A stretch of 64,000 nucleotides of DNA. Origin: Brachypterus glaber. Taxonomy: Eukaryota > Arthropoda > Insecta > Coleoptera > Kateretidae. Position 1 is the first letter of the stretch; the number at the start of each line of letters is the position of its first letter. The notes below the pieces were generated by a model. The model made no database searches. It was not told the DNA's origin and saw only the letters and a list, made by a program, of their open reading frames with translations. The stretch is from contig OY294046.1 of assembly GCA_958510825.1 (NCBI GenBank), positions 1,178,001 through 1,242,000 of the forward strand, read 5' to 3'. This document shows, piece by piece, positions 41,928 through 51,685 of the stretch. Position numbers and translations under genes: made by a program.

Positions 41928-43217
41928 TTATCTATATCCCACCTCATTCCACTTCCTGTTCTGGGGCAGCCGAAGTTCCGTGCTCTGTTTTTCCTGGATA
42001 TGCTTGACCGTTTGCTGCAAATCCGCCTGCAACTTCTGCTGAATCTGCTTCTGAACCTGAATCTTCTGTTCCACATCCTTACTGCTTTCCCCATCCAGCA
42101 AACAATTCCCCCCTTTCTTCATCACCTTATCCTTTTCCAGCCTTTGGGAGAGCAACTCCTCCAACTTTTTGGTCGACTGCTGGAACTGACCGTAGGCTAT
42201 AACAGGTTTCGGTTTTATTTTGATCTCTTCAGTCTTAATGGGTGCGTTGAATTTCGCCAGCTGTTGACGAAATTCATCAGTCCTTTCGATTCGTTCCTGT
42301 TTGTGCTGCAGGATTTTCTGCTCTGTTTGCGGCAGAAATTGTGCTAAAGCTTGTGCGTTTGCGATGAAGTTCTGTTTGTTTTGCGCGAATGATTGTCTTA
42401 CTTCTTGGGACATGTAGTCCGGTTGCGAGGATTTCCTTTGGTGACCAAAAGGTTTAGCTTCTGTTAACTTTTTTTCCAAAAAGTCTGTTTGCGACATCTT
42501 TCTTTGATGCGTTTGATGCGGTTCAGACCTATCCGTTTCATCTTGAAAGTTTCTTGGGTTCTTTGGCTTGCTCTCTGTTTTTTCTAAACACTCAGGCTGT
42601 AAAATCTTCCTTTGGTGCGTTTTGTGTGGTTCTTGTTCTTTTTGTTCTGTATAACTTTTCGTTAAATCTAACTGTATAAAATCCTTAAACCCACCAGAAT
42701 CCGACGAATTTGAATCTACTGAATCGATCTTAGCCATTCCTTTTAAATCCTTTTTGTTAATATTAATCATACCACAGCAATCACTGGTGGCATTTGACAG
42801 AATACTACAGCACATTGTGCTAGGAGAATGCGGAGTTTTCTGGTTGGTTAATTCCTCGTTTTTACTAAAACAACTATTAAAATTATCACATTTTTGATTA
42901 GCATACGAAGAATATTCGTTATATTTCACATTCGTCACAACGTATTCATTGTAACTTTCTTTATGATGTGACGAAAAACAATCCCGATAGTCAACTTTTT
43001 TGTCCGTTTGTGACGTTGTGCGTAAGTCTTTCGGTTTCGGCAATTCCTTGAAAGGGGGACGATTTTGCTCACTGCCATTGAGGTTATGTGCTGGTTCTTC
43101 TCGGGGGATCCTTTGGGTTTTGACTGGAGGGACGAATTTTGGTTTGGAGGCAATTTGGGGTTTTGGAGCCGTTGCGGGCTTTGGTCCTCGGTTATCATTT
43201 CTATTGCTTTCTTGCAT
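41928..43217 (-). CDS. Uncharacterised disordered protein, 429 aa (start exon)
   Basis: The first ATG after an in-frame stop at 43230-43232 is in a good context (AAGAAAATG). Composition is protein-like and clearly richer in C+G than the flanks. Residues 1-70 are Pro/Lys-rich (PKPATAPKP, KPKFVPP). Residues 136-148 hold a Cys cluster (CCSILSNATSDCC). Residues 166-175 are Ser/Asp-rich. HQRK motifs repeat at 201, 237 and 259, each followed by an acidic and hydrophobic residue (ILQPECLEK, MSQTDFLEK, SSQPDYM). From ~290 the chain is Gln/Lys-rich and helical, ending RLPQNRKWNEVGYR. No signal peptide or membrane span is seen. I do not recognise the family; cytoskeletal scaffold proteins have such layouts, but that is only a guess. 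The GAG/GTGGGA donor at 41943/41942 would skip the last three residues and join 39456-39506. Confidence 0.8.
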   Translation of the reverse strand: MQESNRNDNRGPKPATAPKPQIASKPKFVPPVKTQRIPREEPAHNLNGSEQNRPPFKELPKPKDLRTTSQTDKKVDYRDCFSSHHKESYNEYVVTNVKYNEYSSYANQKCDNFNSCFSKNEELTNQKTPHSPSTMCCSILSNATSDCCGMININKKDLKGMAKIDSVDSNSSDSGGFKDFIQLDLTKSYTEQKEQEPHKTHQRKILQPECLEKTESKPKNPRNFQDETDRSEPHQTHQRKMSQTDFLEKKLTEAKPFGHQRKSSQPDYMSQEVRQSFAQNKQNFIANAQALAQFLPQTEQKILQHKQERIERTDEFRQQLAKFNAPIKTEEIKIKPKPVIAYGQFQQSTKKLEELLSQRLEKDKVMKKGGNCLLDGESSKDVEQKIQVQKQIQQKLQADLQQTVKHIQEKQSTELRLPQNRKWNEVGYR

Positions 43218-43272
43218 TTTCTTATTTTTTTAACATTTTTCTGTTTTATTGGTACGGTTAATGCTTAAATTT

Positions 43273-43313
43273 TGACTGTCCTGTTATAATTTAAATTACT
43301 ATATATTTTTATA
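43273..43313 (-). promoter_or_regulatory. Candidate core promoter of the 429-aa gene
   Basis: On the minus strand TATAAAAA (43313-43306) lies ~31 bases before an initiator-like GACAGTCA (43280-43273). This would give a ~60-base leader before the ATG at 43217. The first bases of the TATA box are the TA target of family E copy 2. Confidence 0.35.
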
Positions 43314-44004
43314 CAGTGGGGTCCAAAAGTCACCCCCCCCCCTTTTAACTTTTGAACGAGTTGAGATAACGACTTTAAATTTAGAACTCTTAAATAAGAC
43401 AACTTAAACTATCTTTTAGCATATATTTGATATTTTCAGCTCTTAAAATGTGGGCAGGGAGGCATGGGGGGACATTTTTTTAAATGGAAAGGGGGGTCGT
43501 GTGATACATCATTTTAAAGTTTATAAAATTCTCTATTTAAACTAACATTTTTAAATTTTTTTATGGTTTTGATTTTTCAATTTTTTAAGTTTTTTCTTTA
43601 TAAATTTTTATTTATGTCAACTAAAATTAGTTTAAAAGTATAATTAACATTTTTTTATGATTAAATTAGGCATTTTTAAAAGATTATTTGTTTTTTTTTA
43701 GAGGAATTTTAACATAAATACCCATTTTCAACCCCATTTTAAACCCATAATTTTTTTTTTAATTTAAAATATGGAGTTAAATGGAGAATTTAATAAGCTT
43801 TAACATGATGTATTACGCGACCCCCCTTTCCATTTAAAAAAATGTCCCCCCATGCCCCCCTGCCCACATTTTAAGAGCTGAAAGTATTAAATATATGCTA
43901 AAAGATAGTTTAAGTTGTCTTATTTAAAAGTTCCAAATTTGAAGTTGATATCTCGACTGGTTCAAAAGTTAAGAGGGGGGTGGGGTGATTTTTGGACCGA
44001 TCTG
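43314..44004. mobile_element. Family E copy 2 (complete)
   Basis: TA, then CAGTGGGGTCCAAAAGTCAC and a C10 tract; at the other end a G tract then TTTTTGGACCGATCTG and TA. The arms of ~250 bp mirror each other. This is the only uninterrupted E copy and defines its length at ~691 bp. Confidence 0.85.
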
Positions 44005-44556
44005 TATGAAAAAGTACATAGTACATAGCAAAATTGTGATTGTTCAAAGTGGCCATACTTAAAATACGTATTTATAGGGAGGGTTAGTATTATCTTAGCA
44101 TTAAAAAGCTTTACGTAAATGGAGGGGGTAAAAATTTGTAAAATTTTGCATAACGTATTGGTAAAAATAAAAAAATAACATACATAATATTTAGGGTCCT
44201 GTACCTCAAAATCGGAACTTTTATAGCATCGCTTGGTTGTCCAAAGTCCGATTCACAAGAATTGAGAAAACGAGATTCTTTGTCTTGTCTCGATTTCGAG
44301 AAAAATAAAGAGTTTAATTTAAAGGCAAGATGTGAGTTACATCATCAAGAGCCTAAACACTTAAGAAAATTTTAACTTATTATTAAAGAAATTAAGATGT
44401 TTTACTTATTTTACAGTTAAAGGGTTGCTTAAGTGTCTAACATCTTCATTTTTTTTTAATGTTTTGCTTTTATGACTGTAGTGAAGTAAAAGTTCTCATT
44501 TTTCAAAGTAAGTAAATTCTCTACACCAAAGTTATAGAAATAAAGAATCATTTTCA
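44005..44556. other. AT-rich spacer
   Basis: Nothing was recognised. Confidence 0.3.
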
Positions 44557-44559
44557 ATG

Positions 44560-44637
44560 ATGAAAACTTGTCTGGCCTACTGTGGGGATGTTTTGACGCG
44601 TGATACTAAAGATAACCATTTCTACAGAATTCCTTGA
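44560..44637 (+). pseudogene. Possible THAP-like zinc-finger N-terminus
   Basis: An ATG frame reads MKTCLAYCGD and ends NHFYRIP, then TGA. A start followed by CxxxC and then F-x-R-(I/F)P ~15 residues on is the opening of THAP domains. They occur in host factors and in P-like transposases. A shifted frame downstream continues with basic residues (KRKIFENLAG). The later C and H ligands were not identified, so the call is weak. Confidence 0.25.
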
Positions 44638-45576
44638 AAAGCAAAAGAAAAATCTTCGAGAATCTCGCTGGTCAAAATAAGAAGCGAGAAATGGTCAAGA
44701 CAAGATCATCCTATTTCTTGTCTCGAAAACCGGTACTATCGACAATCGAGAAGAGATGTTTCGTTTATCTCTGGAACGATATAACCCAGGAGCCTGAAAT
44801 TTGGCACATAAAAATATCGTGAGATTCTAGTGCAGATATTAAAAAATTAACAATATTTTTTTGGCCAAAAAGTGCAAAAATAAAATTTTGGCAATTTAAA
44901 AAATAAAAAAAATTGACTAAGAAATTCTTAAAACAGTGCACTTTTTGTCCCCTTCCTATGCCAAAAACTATGAAATAAAATATCAAAAAAATTTGGATGG
45001 TAAAAATTAAACAAACATTTAAGAAAAACTATAAAGAAATGCATCAGAGGGGCCAAAGGGGGCAATTTTTTTATCGAATAAAAAACCTGTATAGGAATAA
45101 AATGCGTCTTGGGGTATCTTTAGGTACATGTGATATTTAAAACCTTCAATTTAATTGAATGGATATTTCAAAAGTTTTCAAAATTAAGAATTACGCAAAA
45201 AATATTCTTTACAAATTATTGTAAATTTTAATCGAAGACGAGCTTATACTTTTTGTAAAAGAATATTTTTTTTTGCCATATAAGGGTTCATTTTTGAATA
45301 TTAAGGACCAATTTCACACTAGAATCCTTCTAGTTCCTTCCTGCTACCTCTTACTATCTTCCTGTTTCACAACATTGCACAAATTTTCCACGATTTTCGC
45401 GATTTTTCATGAATTTTCCGCACTCCCGTTTAAAATTACACATTCACGTACATTTTTCATCATTTATTTGTTGAATAAACATGTTTTAGTCTATTTTTCT
45501 TTACTACATTATTTACTAAATAACATTTTCACATATTCCAGTGCTGCCACTGTGAAAAACACGTTGTAATGTTGGG
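44638..45576. other. Unassigned AT-rich DNA
   Basis: Repeats and exons were not recognised. Minor open frames are low complexity. Confidence 0.3.
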
Positions 45577-45700
45577 GTTGACTCCCTTTTGCGGGTTCGA
45601 AGAGGCGTCGCGAGGCGGCGCCTGGCGTCGATCGTTCGATAAACCAAGCGCCGCGACGCTAAGGTAAACTCTTTTCACGGGGAACAGATTCTGCCGCGGG
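45577..45700. other. GC-rich island of unknown nature
   Basis: This ~125-bp island contains GCGTCGCGAGGCGGCGCC and AGCGCCGCGACGC, far above local G+C and with many CpG. It includes an imperfect palindrome on GGCGTCGCG/CGCGACGC. It could be a promoter or the heart of a palindromic element. Confidence 0.35.
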
Positions 45701-45788
45701 AAACTTTTGTTTTTTTTACGGGTGGCAAAACACTTTCATGAAATTTCGAAACAAACAGTATTCCGAACAGATTTGCATTGTTTGTATA

Positions 45789-46075
45789 CAGGGTTATTCT
45801 TTTAAATGTTACACCTAGCGTAACTTTTGAACGGGATAAGATATAAACTATATTTGGAATATGCATATCACACAACAAAAACTATCATTTTTCATGTTTT
45901 TAATTTTTTTTTATTTGGTAAGGCGGCGCCAGGGGGGTAGTGGGGGACAATATTTTAAATGGCACCCTAGGGAACGTTCAAGTATTACGTAACGCTCCTG
46001 GGGGGAAGGTCATTTTGGAGTGTTACGCCCATGTTAATGGTATAGGAAAATAGCGTTACAGGGGGGGGGGGGGGG
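45789..46075. mobile_element. Possible MITE with CAGGGTTATTC start
   Basis: TA then CAGGGTTATTCTTTTAAATG begins a stretch resembling E in style (TAACTTTTGAACGGGATAAG, then a G-rich run). A second motif, TATTACGTAACGCTCC, and a G17 tract follow. The right end was not fixed. Confidence 0.3.
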
Positions 46076-46182
46076 TCATTTTAAATTTCATACAATAATT
46101 TTTTTTTCTATCGCATAACTCTTATATACAGGTAACCCATAGATTTTGTATACACTTGGAAGTACGTTTTTTATGTATATAA

Positions 46183-46441
46183 GGGCCACTTGCACCAACT
46201 TTTGGTACGGGATTATCTCAGCCAAACCGAGTTTAAGTTAAAAATGCTGCGTTCTGTTCAAGTGGCCTTTACTCAACTAAATAAGAAGTTGAAACTGGCG
46301 CCCAAAAAAGGAACGACTGATAACGATTTCATCCGAGAAAAGGCTAGCAGGGATACAAGAGAATACAAACTCTACTTCGGAGTGTATACAAAACAAATAA
46401 ATGATCTGTATAGTTGTTTAAATTTATTGCCACCCGTCTAG
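46183..46441 (+). CDS. Possible small coding frame, 65 aa from ATG 46244
   Basis: The frame starts MLRSVQVAFTQLNKKLK, passes APKKGTTDNDFIREKASRD and ends NLLPPV with TAG at 46439-46441. Codon choice is less AT-biased than nearby noise. Just upstream, GGGCCACTTGCACCAAC looks like a transposon end, so it may be element-derived. No family was recognised. Confidence 0.25.
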
Positions 46442-47245
46442 AAAAGGTTCAACGTATTTTTTATGTTGACTTGCTAAACACTGTGAATTTGTGACCACAA
46501 ATAATCAGACGTAGTACCATACACATAACTGCGATTTCACTATTGGTTTGAAGTGTATTAGAAATGTTTATTTGTCACTATTTTTTTAATTAAAATGTGT
46601 CACTATTATTTTGTGTTTATTTTAATTCATTCACTTTTTTGTTAATTATAACTTGTCACTTATATTTTCACTTTTTTATGATTCTGATGACGAGAAAAAG
46701 CATAGAATAGAATGACGTTTCTTTTTGAACCAGACTGACTATCATTTGTCTTTCATTATTGAACTATTGTGATTAACCCTCCCAAAACTAAAAAACTTTA
46801 AGCCCTTGCTTTATATCACAATAGGGTCACCCTATTAATATTTCAACATTGCATCGCGTGGTAGATATTTTAATTCAACTCCCAGATGAAAATAATAACA
46901 CGGGCCCACAAAACAAAAATGTTCAATGACCAGACAATATTTTTCTTACGTATTTTTGGGCGCTGAAGACAAATTTTTAATTTATTTGACAATGAAAAAG
47001 CTTGATGGCCTCCAAAGTACGTCCTTCTCTTCTTATGTAAAAGTAGTTTTGGTCAGATTTGACTGAATTTTGGATATCTTATAGTTCTCGGAATTCTGAT
47101 CAAAGGTTTATAAGGGCACTCCAAAAAAATTAATAGTTTAGGTGCTAGAGCACTGAAAATCTCAATAAAAACTTTTCGCAAAAAAAATGAACCGACTTCT
47201 ATGTCTCTAAAAAGTAAAAAATAAAAAATACTTAAGTCGGTGTCA
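46442..47245. other. Old LINE-like or MITE-like DNA
   Basis: TTTTGGATATCTTATAGTTC near 47070 resembles GATATGTTATAGTTC near 48473, and both run into GTCGGT. They look like two pieces of one repeat family. Confidence 0.35.
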
Positions 47246-47657
47246 ATGGAGCTCTCTACAACTAGAATTATGAAACAAAAGACGTCTACGCTATCTCTAT
47301 CTCATTTGTGCTACACTTTCCAGCCAACCAAATAAATACTGTATTTGTTTTTCATACAACAAATACAGTATTTATTTGGTTGGCCGGAAAGTGTAGCACT
47401 GAGCGGCACGAACGAACATAGCTAATGTGAATCTGTAGAATAAGATAATTCTACTAAAATTTAGATGGCGCTAGTAATTTCTTTAATAAAAATAATATAG
47501 TTACACTTTTCGCCCGGCCAAGTAAATATTGTATTTGTTCAACAAAGAACAAATACAGAATTTGTTTGGTTGGGTGGAAGTGGGAGTGTATGTATGTCCT
47601 CTATCCTTTTTGGGTAGAACTTTTGTCCCTGTCTAATCTAACGGGCGAAATCGCCAT
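47246..47657. mobile_element. Family F copy 3 (inverted)
   Basis: It runs from ATGGAGCTCTC to GGCGAAATCGCCAT. This copy keeps the extra segment GTATGTATGTCCTCTATCC also seen in copy 2. The strong hairpin is at about 47315-47390. Confidence 0.85.
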
Positions 47658-47904
47658 TTCACAGCAAACAATAATAAAATAATAAAAATATAATTGTTAC
47701 TAATTAATTTAGGGAATTGTGAAATTGGCACTGACTTTTTAGGTACACAGAACTTGTAGATTTGTAAAATCATCTAAGCTAAATTATAGTTGTCCTTCCA
47801 TCTCGGCAAGCTGTTGACGTCACAACGCACTATTAGTGCGTTCTGATGTCATCATCTTAAAGATAAATTTCTAAAAAATAAATTTAATAGTATTTTTATT
47901 TCAG
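47658..47904. other. Intron-like spacer
   Basis: It ends with a strong polypyrimidine tract and acceptor (TATTTTTATTTCAG). Confidence 0.35.
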
Positions 47905-47975
47905 AGCCCAAGCGTCCAACCAACCTTATTCCAAACGAAATACTAAAGAAAATCTTTGTTAAACTTAAGCGTTAA
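47905..47975 (+). CDS. Exon with F-box-like start, unidentified gene
   Basis: After the acceptor TATTTTTATTTCAG the exon finishes a split codon and reads PKRPTNLIPNEILKKIFVKL then KR and TAA (47973-47975). LIPNEILKKIFVKL matches the opening helix pattern of the F-box (LPxEILxxIFxxL), the motif by which substrate adaptors bind Skp1. The rest of an F-box is missing here. Either the exon splices on before the TAA (GTTAAGT at 47971 is a poor donor), or this is a terminal exon that only resembles an F-box. The assembly gap lies ~1.8 kb downstream. Confidence 0.45.
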
Positions 47976-48049
47976 GTAATAATTAAATAACGCCTTATAG
48001 TATAATCACAAATTTTATAATTTTCTCTTGGTATTTTAATATACAGGTC

Positions 48050-48275
48050 CACAGAATCAAGTTTAGCAGCATTTAAATGATGCCGTAATATTTGAATGAC
48101 CCCTTAGTCAAGTTATCCGGCTTATCCGAGTTATCCGATCATTTTCTAAAAAATTGGGTGATATTAGAACCAAATTAAGCCGGTTTTAAGTGAAATTGCG
48201 TAAAAACGATTAGATTTATCTTAATTATCCGGCTTGCCCGGCATTATCCGAGCGTCAAATTAAAACGGGACTACC
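48050..48275 (-). mobile_element. Possible Tigger/pogo-like terminal region
   Basis: It contains repeats of TTATCCG (GTTATCCGGCTTATCCGAG near 48111, AATTATCCGGCTTGCCCGGC near 48223). On the minus strand it starts GTAGTCCCGTTTTAAT. Pogo/Tigger-type ends often show such CGGATAA repeats. Only one side is seen. Confidence 0.35.
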
Positions 48276-48277
48276 TC

Positions 48278-48560
48278 ATGAATGTCCTCTTTAAGTTGCA
48301 AAATGTTTCATCAAATTCCGTTCATCCGTTCCAAAGTTATGCGGGAACAAACATAAAAAAAAACAAAGTGACACGTCGAATTGATAACCTCCTCCTTTTT
48401 TGGAAGTCGGTTAAAAATCGCGGTGCACCGGTCTTATGGAAAAGTCCTTTTGGTCCGATTTGGCTAAATTTTGGATATGTTATAGTTCTTTCTGACCAAA
48501 ACTGTCTTTGGGCACAACTCCCAAACTTTAATACTTTAGGTTCTAGAGAATTTTGAAAAT
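48278..48560 (+). mobile_element. Retroelement 3'-tail-like repeat
   Basis: CCGTTCATCCGTTCCAAAGT, TATGCGGGAACAAACATA and AATTGATAACCTCCTCCTTT then GAAGTCGGTTAAAA form a string widely seen at the ends of insect non-LTR elements. The match is from memory of the family and not exact. Confidence 0.4.
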
Positions 48561-48736
48561 CTTAAGCTAGCTCGCCCAGTATTCTTTATGTAGTTTTGGT
48601 TTCCTATTTTGAAAATTTTAAAAATGTTGGAATGGTATTTAAAAATATTATGGGGCCAGGTAGCATTTTCCCTGTCAAATTCGTTTTTAGCATACAAAAA
48701 TATGTAAGAAAAATATAGCTGATTAAGCTATTACTA

Positions 48737-49644
48737 GTAGAGGAAATGCGCCTAATTTCGGATGGTTTCCAAATTTCGGATAGTAGTGTATTTAAGATAC
48801 TGTCTGCAAAGGTAAACAGAAACTACTTTTATGTGAATCCAAAAGTCAAACTAAATCCGTCCTGTAATATGATAACGGTAGAGCTTCTCCCCTTTAAATG
48901 GCAGCACAAATCGTTTATATTGCAAATGGCAGTTTTGTGCTTAGTTGCATTATTATGCTTGTTTATTTTATAAATAATCGTTATAAAAGTTCGTGATTCT
49001 GTCTTGGGTAAGTTATGATGTTAGTTAAGTTGATCCACTATTCATAATTAAGCAATTTGAAAACGTAAACATTCTACAAATTTCTAATCTAAAAAGCAGA
49101 AAGTTGCCTAATTTCGGATAGACCATTTTTGTGCATTTGATTCCCAATTTCGGATATCCGCAAGGTAATTATTATTCAGGATAACCAACCATTAATTATT
49201 ATTTTTATAATGATACAACAAACTAAGATAAACAATTTTGAAAAAACGAAAATTACCTAAGATACTAAGATATTCGAAATTGGGAATCTAAAATTATAGT
49301 TCCTATAGTATTTCGTAGAAAATCGCTTAATGATTAAATTACGTCTTAAATGTGAAGGAATAACAAGAAACATAAGCAATGGGATCCAGATCTACTCTTG
49401 AAAAAATTTTTTCGGATATGTCCGAAATTAGGAGCCCTTTTTCAAATGCACAAAAATGCACTGATTTTTTTTAACCGTGTTTTTTGGAAAAAATAAACTG
49501 TAATAAAATTGCTTTTATAATAAATCATGGTTCGCTATAATAAGTTGTATCTGGTTATATAAAAAAAATATCAAAAAGTAATACCGAGTATTAAATATTG
49601 AATACATTGTAAATGGTATCCGAAATTAGGCGACTTTCCTCTAC
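48737..49644. mobile_element. Element Y: ~0.9-kb element with TAGAGGAAA ends
   Basis: GTAGAGGAAATGCGCCTAAT then TTCGGAT is mirrored by ATCCGAAATTAGGCGACTTT then CCTCTAC. CTAATTTCGGATA-like words recur at least five times inside, in both orientations (48752, 48774, 49109, 49150, 49420). No transposase was found. Confidence 0.65.
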
Positions 49645-49815
49645 CTATTTTTTTTGTGGACCTGTGTAATTTATTATAATTTTTACTTAGCTTATAATTG
49701 CAGATAAAAATGTCCATAGGTTGCTTTTTCTCAACTATCGTAATTTAATATTTTTTAAATAATGAAAACTATTTATTATTCTGTCGCTGAATTTCTGTTA
49801 AGAAATTAAATAAGC

Positions 49816-50015
49816 NNNNNNNNNNNNNNNNNNNNNNNNNNNNNNNNNNNNNNNNNNNNNNNNNNNNNNNNNNNNNNNNNNNNNNNNNNNNNNNNNNNNN
49901 NNNNNNNNNNNNNNNNNNNNNNNNNNNNNNNNNNNNNNNNNNNNNNNNNNNNNNNNNNNNNNNNNNNNNNNNNNNNNNNNNNNNNNNNNNNNNNNNNNNN
50001 NNNNNNNNNNNNNNN
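49816..50015. other. Assembly gap (200 N)
   Basis: This is a run of 200 unknown bases, probably a fixed-size placeholder. Any exon between 47.9 and 53 kb could be hidden here. Confidence 0.99.
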
Positions 50016-50093
50016 GACTTGATTGTTGATATGTTTACAATGTGTCATCGATAAGCTGTGTACAATACATATTTTTATGTTACATTAACGTGT

Positions 50094-50489
50094 TATAGTA
50101 GTTTTCGTAACGAGTAAGCGACTTTAGTCCTTAGTGCACGAGAATGGAGATTTTTTAACGACGCGAAGCGAAGTCAAAAAATCATTCGAGTGGACTAAGG
50201 ACTTGTCGCAAACGAGTTGCGAACAACATTTTTCGTTCGATCTACAGTCTAGACTCTTTAAAAATGTATATTTTAAAGAATTACCTGTGTTTAATTTTGA
50301 CATTTCAAAATTTTATAAACGTCAAATGACTTTTGTCAAAATGAATGCTATGTGTAATCGTTTGTATAAATGAGTGTGCATAGTTGCAAATAGTTGTACT
50401 CGTGTGATAGAAAAATATCCTAACGAGAATGTATAGTGAACATGCATTTTTCTTTATTTCGTGTACACTAGGTCGTACGAAAAATGTTA
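50094..50489 (-). mobile_element. Family O copy 1: palindrome plus body
   Basis: It starts ATAGTAGTTTTCGTAACGAG. The palindrome arms share GCGACTTTAGTCCTTAGT and its mirror, and the centre is GACGCGAAGCGAAGTC. The body is bounded by AACATTTTTCGTTCGATC (50225-50242) and GTCGTACGAAAAATGTT (50472-50488). The order is palindrome, inner body end, body, outer body end, the same as in A and B. Confidence 0.75.
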
Positions 50490-50825
50490 TAGAAAAAGTC
50501 CTTTAATGCTACCAACAAAACAAAACACAGTAGAAATAACAAAAAAAAATAAAAACCGATATAAAACGACGATTTTTTTTTTAATTTTTTTACTAACGTA
50601 ACTTTACGTTAGCCAGACTTACCTCTAGGAAAGTAAAATGTATAGCTTCAATATTATTCCACCTTATGGTAGGTTAATGTAAATTTAAAAAATTATCATA
50701 TTCGTACACTCCTGTTTGGCTGTTTTGTTAATAACTGGGGCGGTTTAACATGCTATGGTTTATATTTTTACATGTAAATTTATGTATACTAAGAATAATC
50801 TATGCGGCGCATTGGTAAATAAATT
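50490..50825. other. AT-rich spacer
   Basis: On the minus strand CTAGAG/GTAAGTCTGG (about 50634) is an excellent donor, but no clear acceptor or long frame accompanies it. Confidence 0.25.
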
Positions 50826-51685
50826 TATTTTTTCACCACCAGCCTAAAGGCACATTTTTATTACTGTTCTTTTCATTGGTAGAAATATTATTTCTCTACC
50901 TATGACGTCAGAGGTTCTAAAAATAATAAAATTGCACCATGGTTAATAATGAATTTTTTATTCAGCTGTTTAGGCATCTGACGTTTCACTTAATTATTTA
51001 TCACATTGCTATTTTCAAGTGTCTTTAGGCACCAAATGTATTTATTGTATGATAAATTAAAAAATATTAACTAAATTAGTACCTATAAAACATGTTTTAC
51101 AAAAAACACTTCGAAAAGTGAAAATTATTGGTCCATCATATTCAACCATAGATTATACAACCCATATATTACCGTAAGGATCATAGATTACTAGAGGTAC
51201 AACCCCCATATATTGATTTTTGAGGTAATAGATTCTCCCTCAAAGTTTTCGCCTGTCCCCTTATTTCTGGGGGAGTACCAGAATCATCACTTTGCATTTC
51301 ACTTTCCATTTTTATATATTTTATTACACTTAACACGGAAACACTTTCTAACTTAATAATTTCAGCAGATCACCAGAAAATTTCTGCCAGAAATGTCAAG
51401 TTATTCATTTGTTTTTTTAATGGCCGCGCACGGCCAGCGTGCCGCGCACGGCCAGCGTGATATTTTAAATTTATAAGCTTTTTCATTAAATTTTAGTAAA
51501 ATAAATAAATAAATAAATAGCTAATTAATTGTACTGGTAGTGAAAAAAATACTATATTTTCCACGTGAGTGAAGTTTTAACATTTTAGACCGCGTCTTGC
51601 TGGCTTCGCGATAGCGCGCTCATCCCGCAATTTGACGCAGGTCAAAAATGTTAAACTTCTCTCACTTGGTAAATAATGTACTATT
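50826..51685 (+). mobile_element. Family N: body plus palindrome
   Basis: The outer body end TTTATTTTTTCACCACCAG (about 50826) is mirrored by CTGGTAGTGAAAAAAAT (51534-51550). The palindrome follows at once (CACGTGAGTGAAGTTTTAAC against GTTAAACTTCTCTCACTTGG), with a CGCGATAGCGCGC-type centre. The end reads AATAATGTACTATT. It includes an AAAT microsatellite at 51500-51519. Confidence 0.75.

Noticed and set aside
42000..42347. 115-codon plus-strand frame opposite the 429-aa gene
   Set aside because: Leu-rich shadow of the Gln/Lys-rich coding strand. Likewise the frames at 42935-43268.
49806..50048. 80-codon frame across the gap
   Set aside because: Open only because the bases are unknown.
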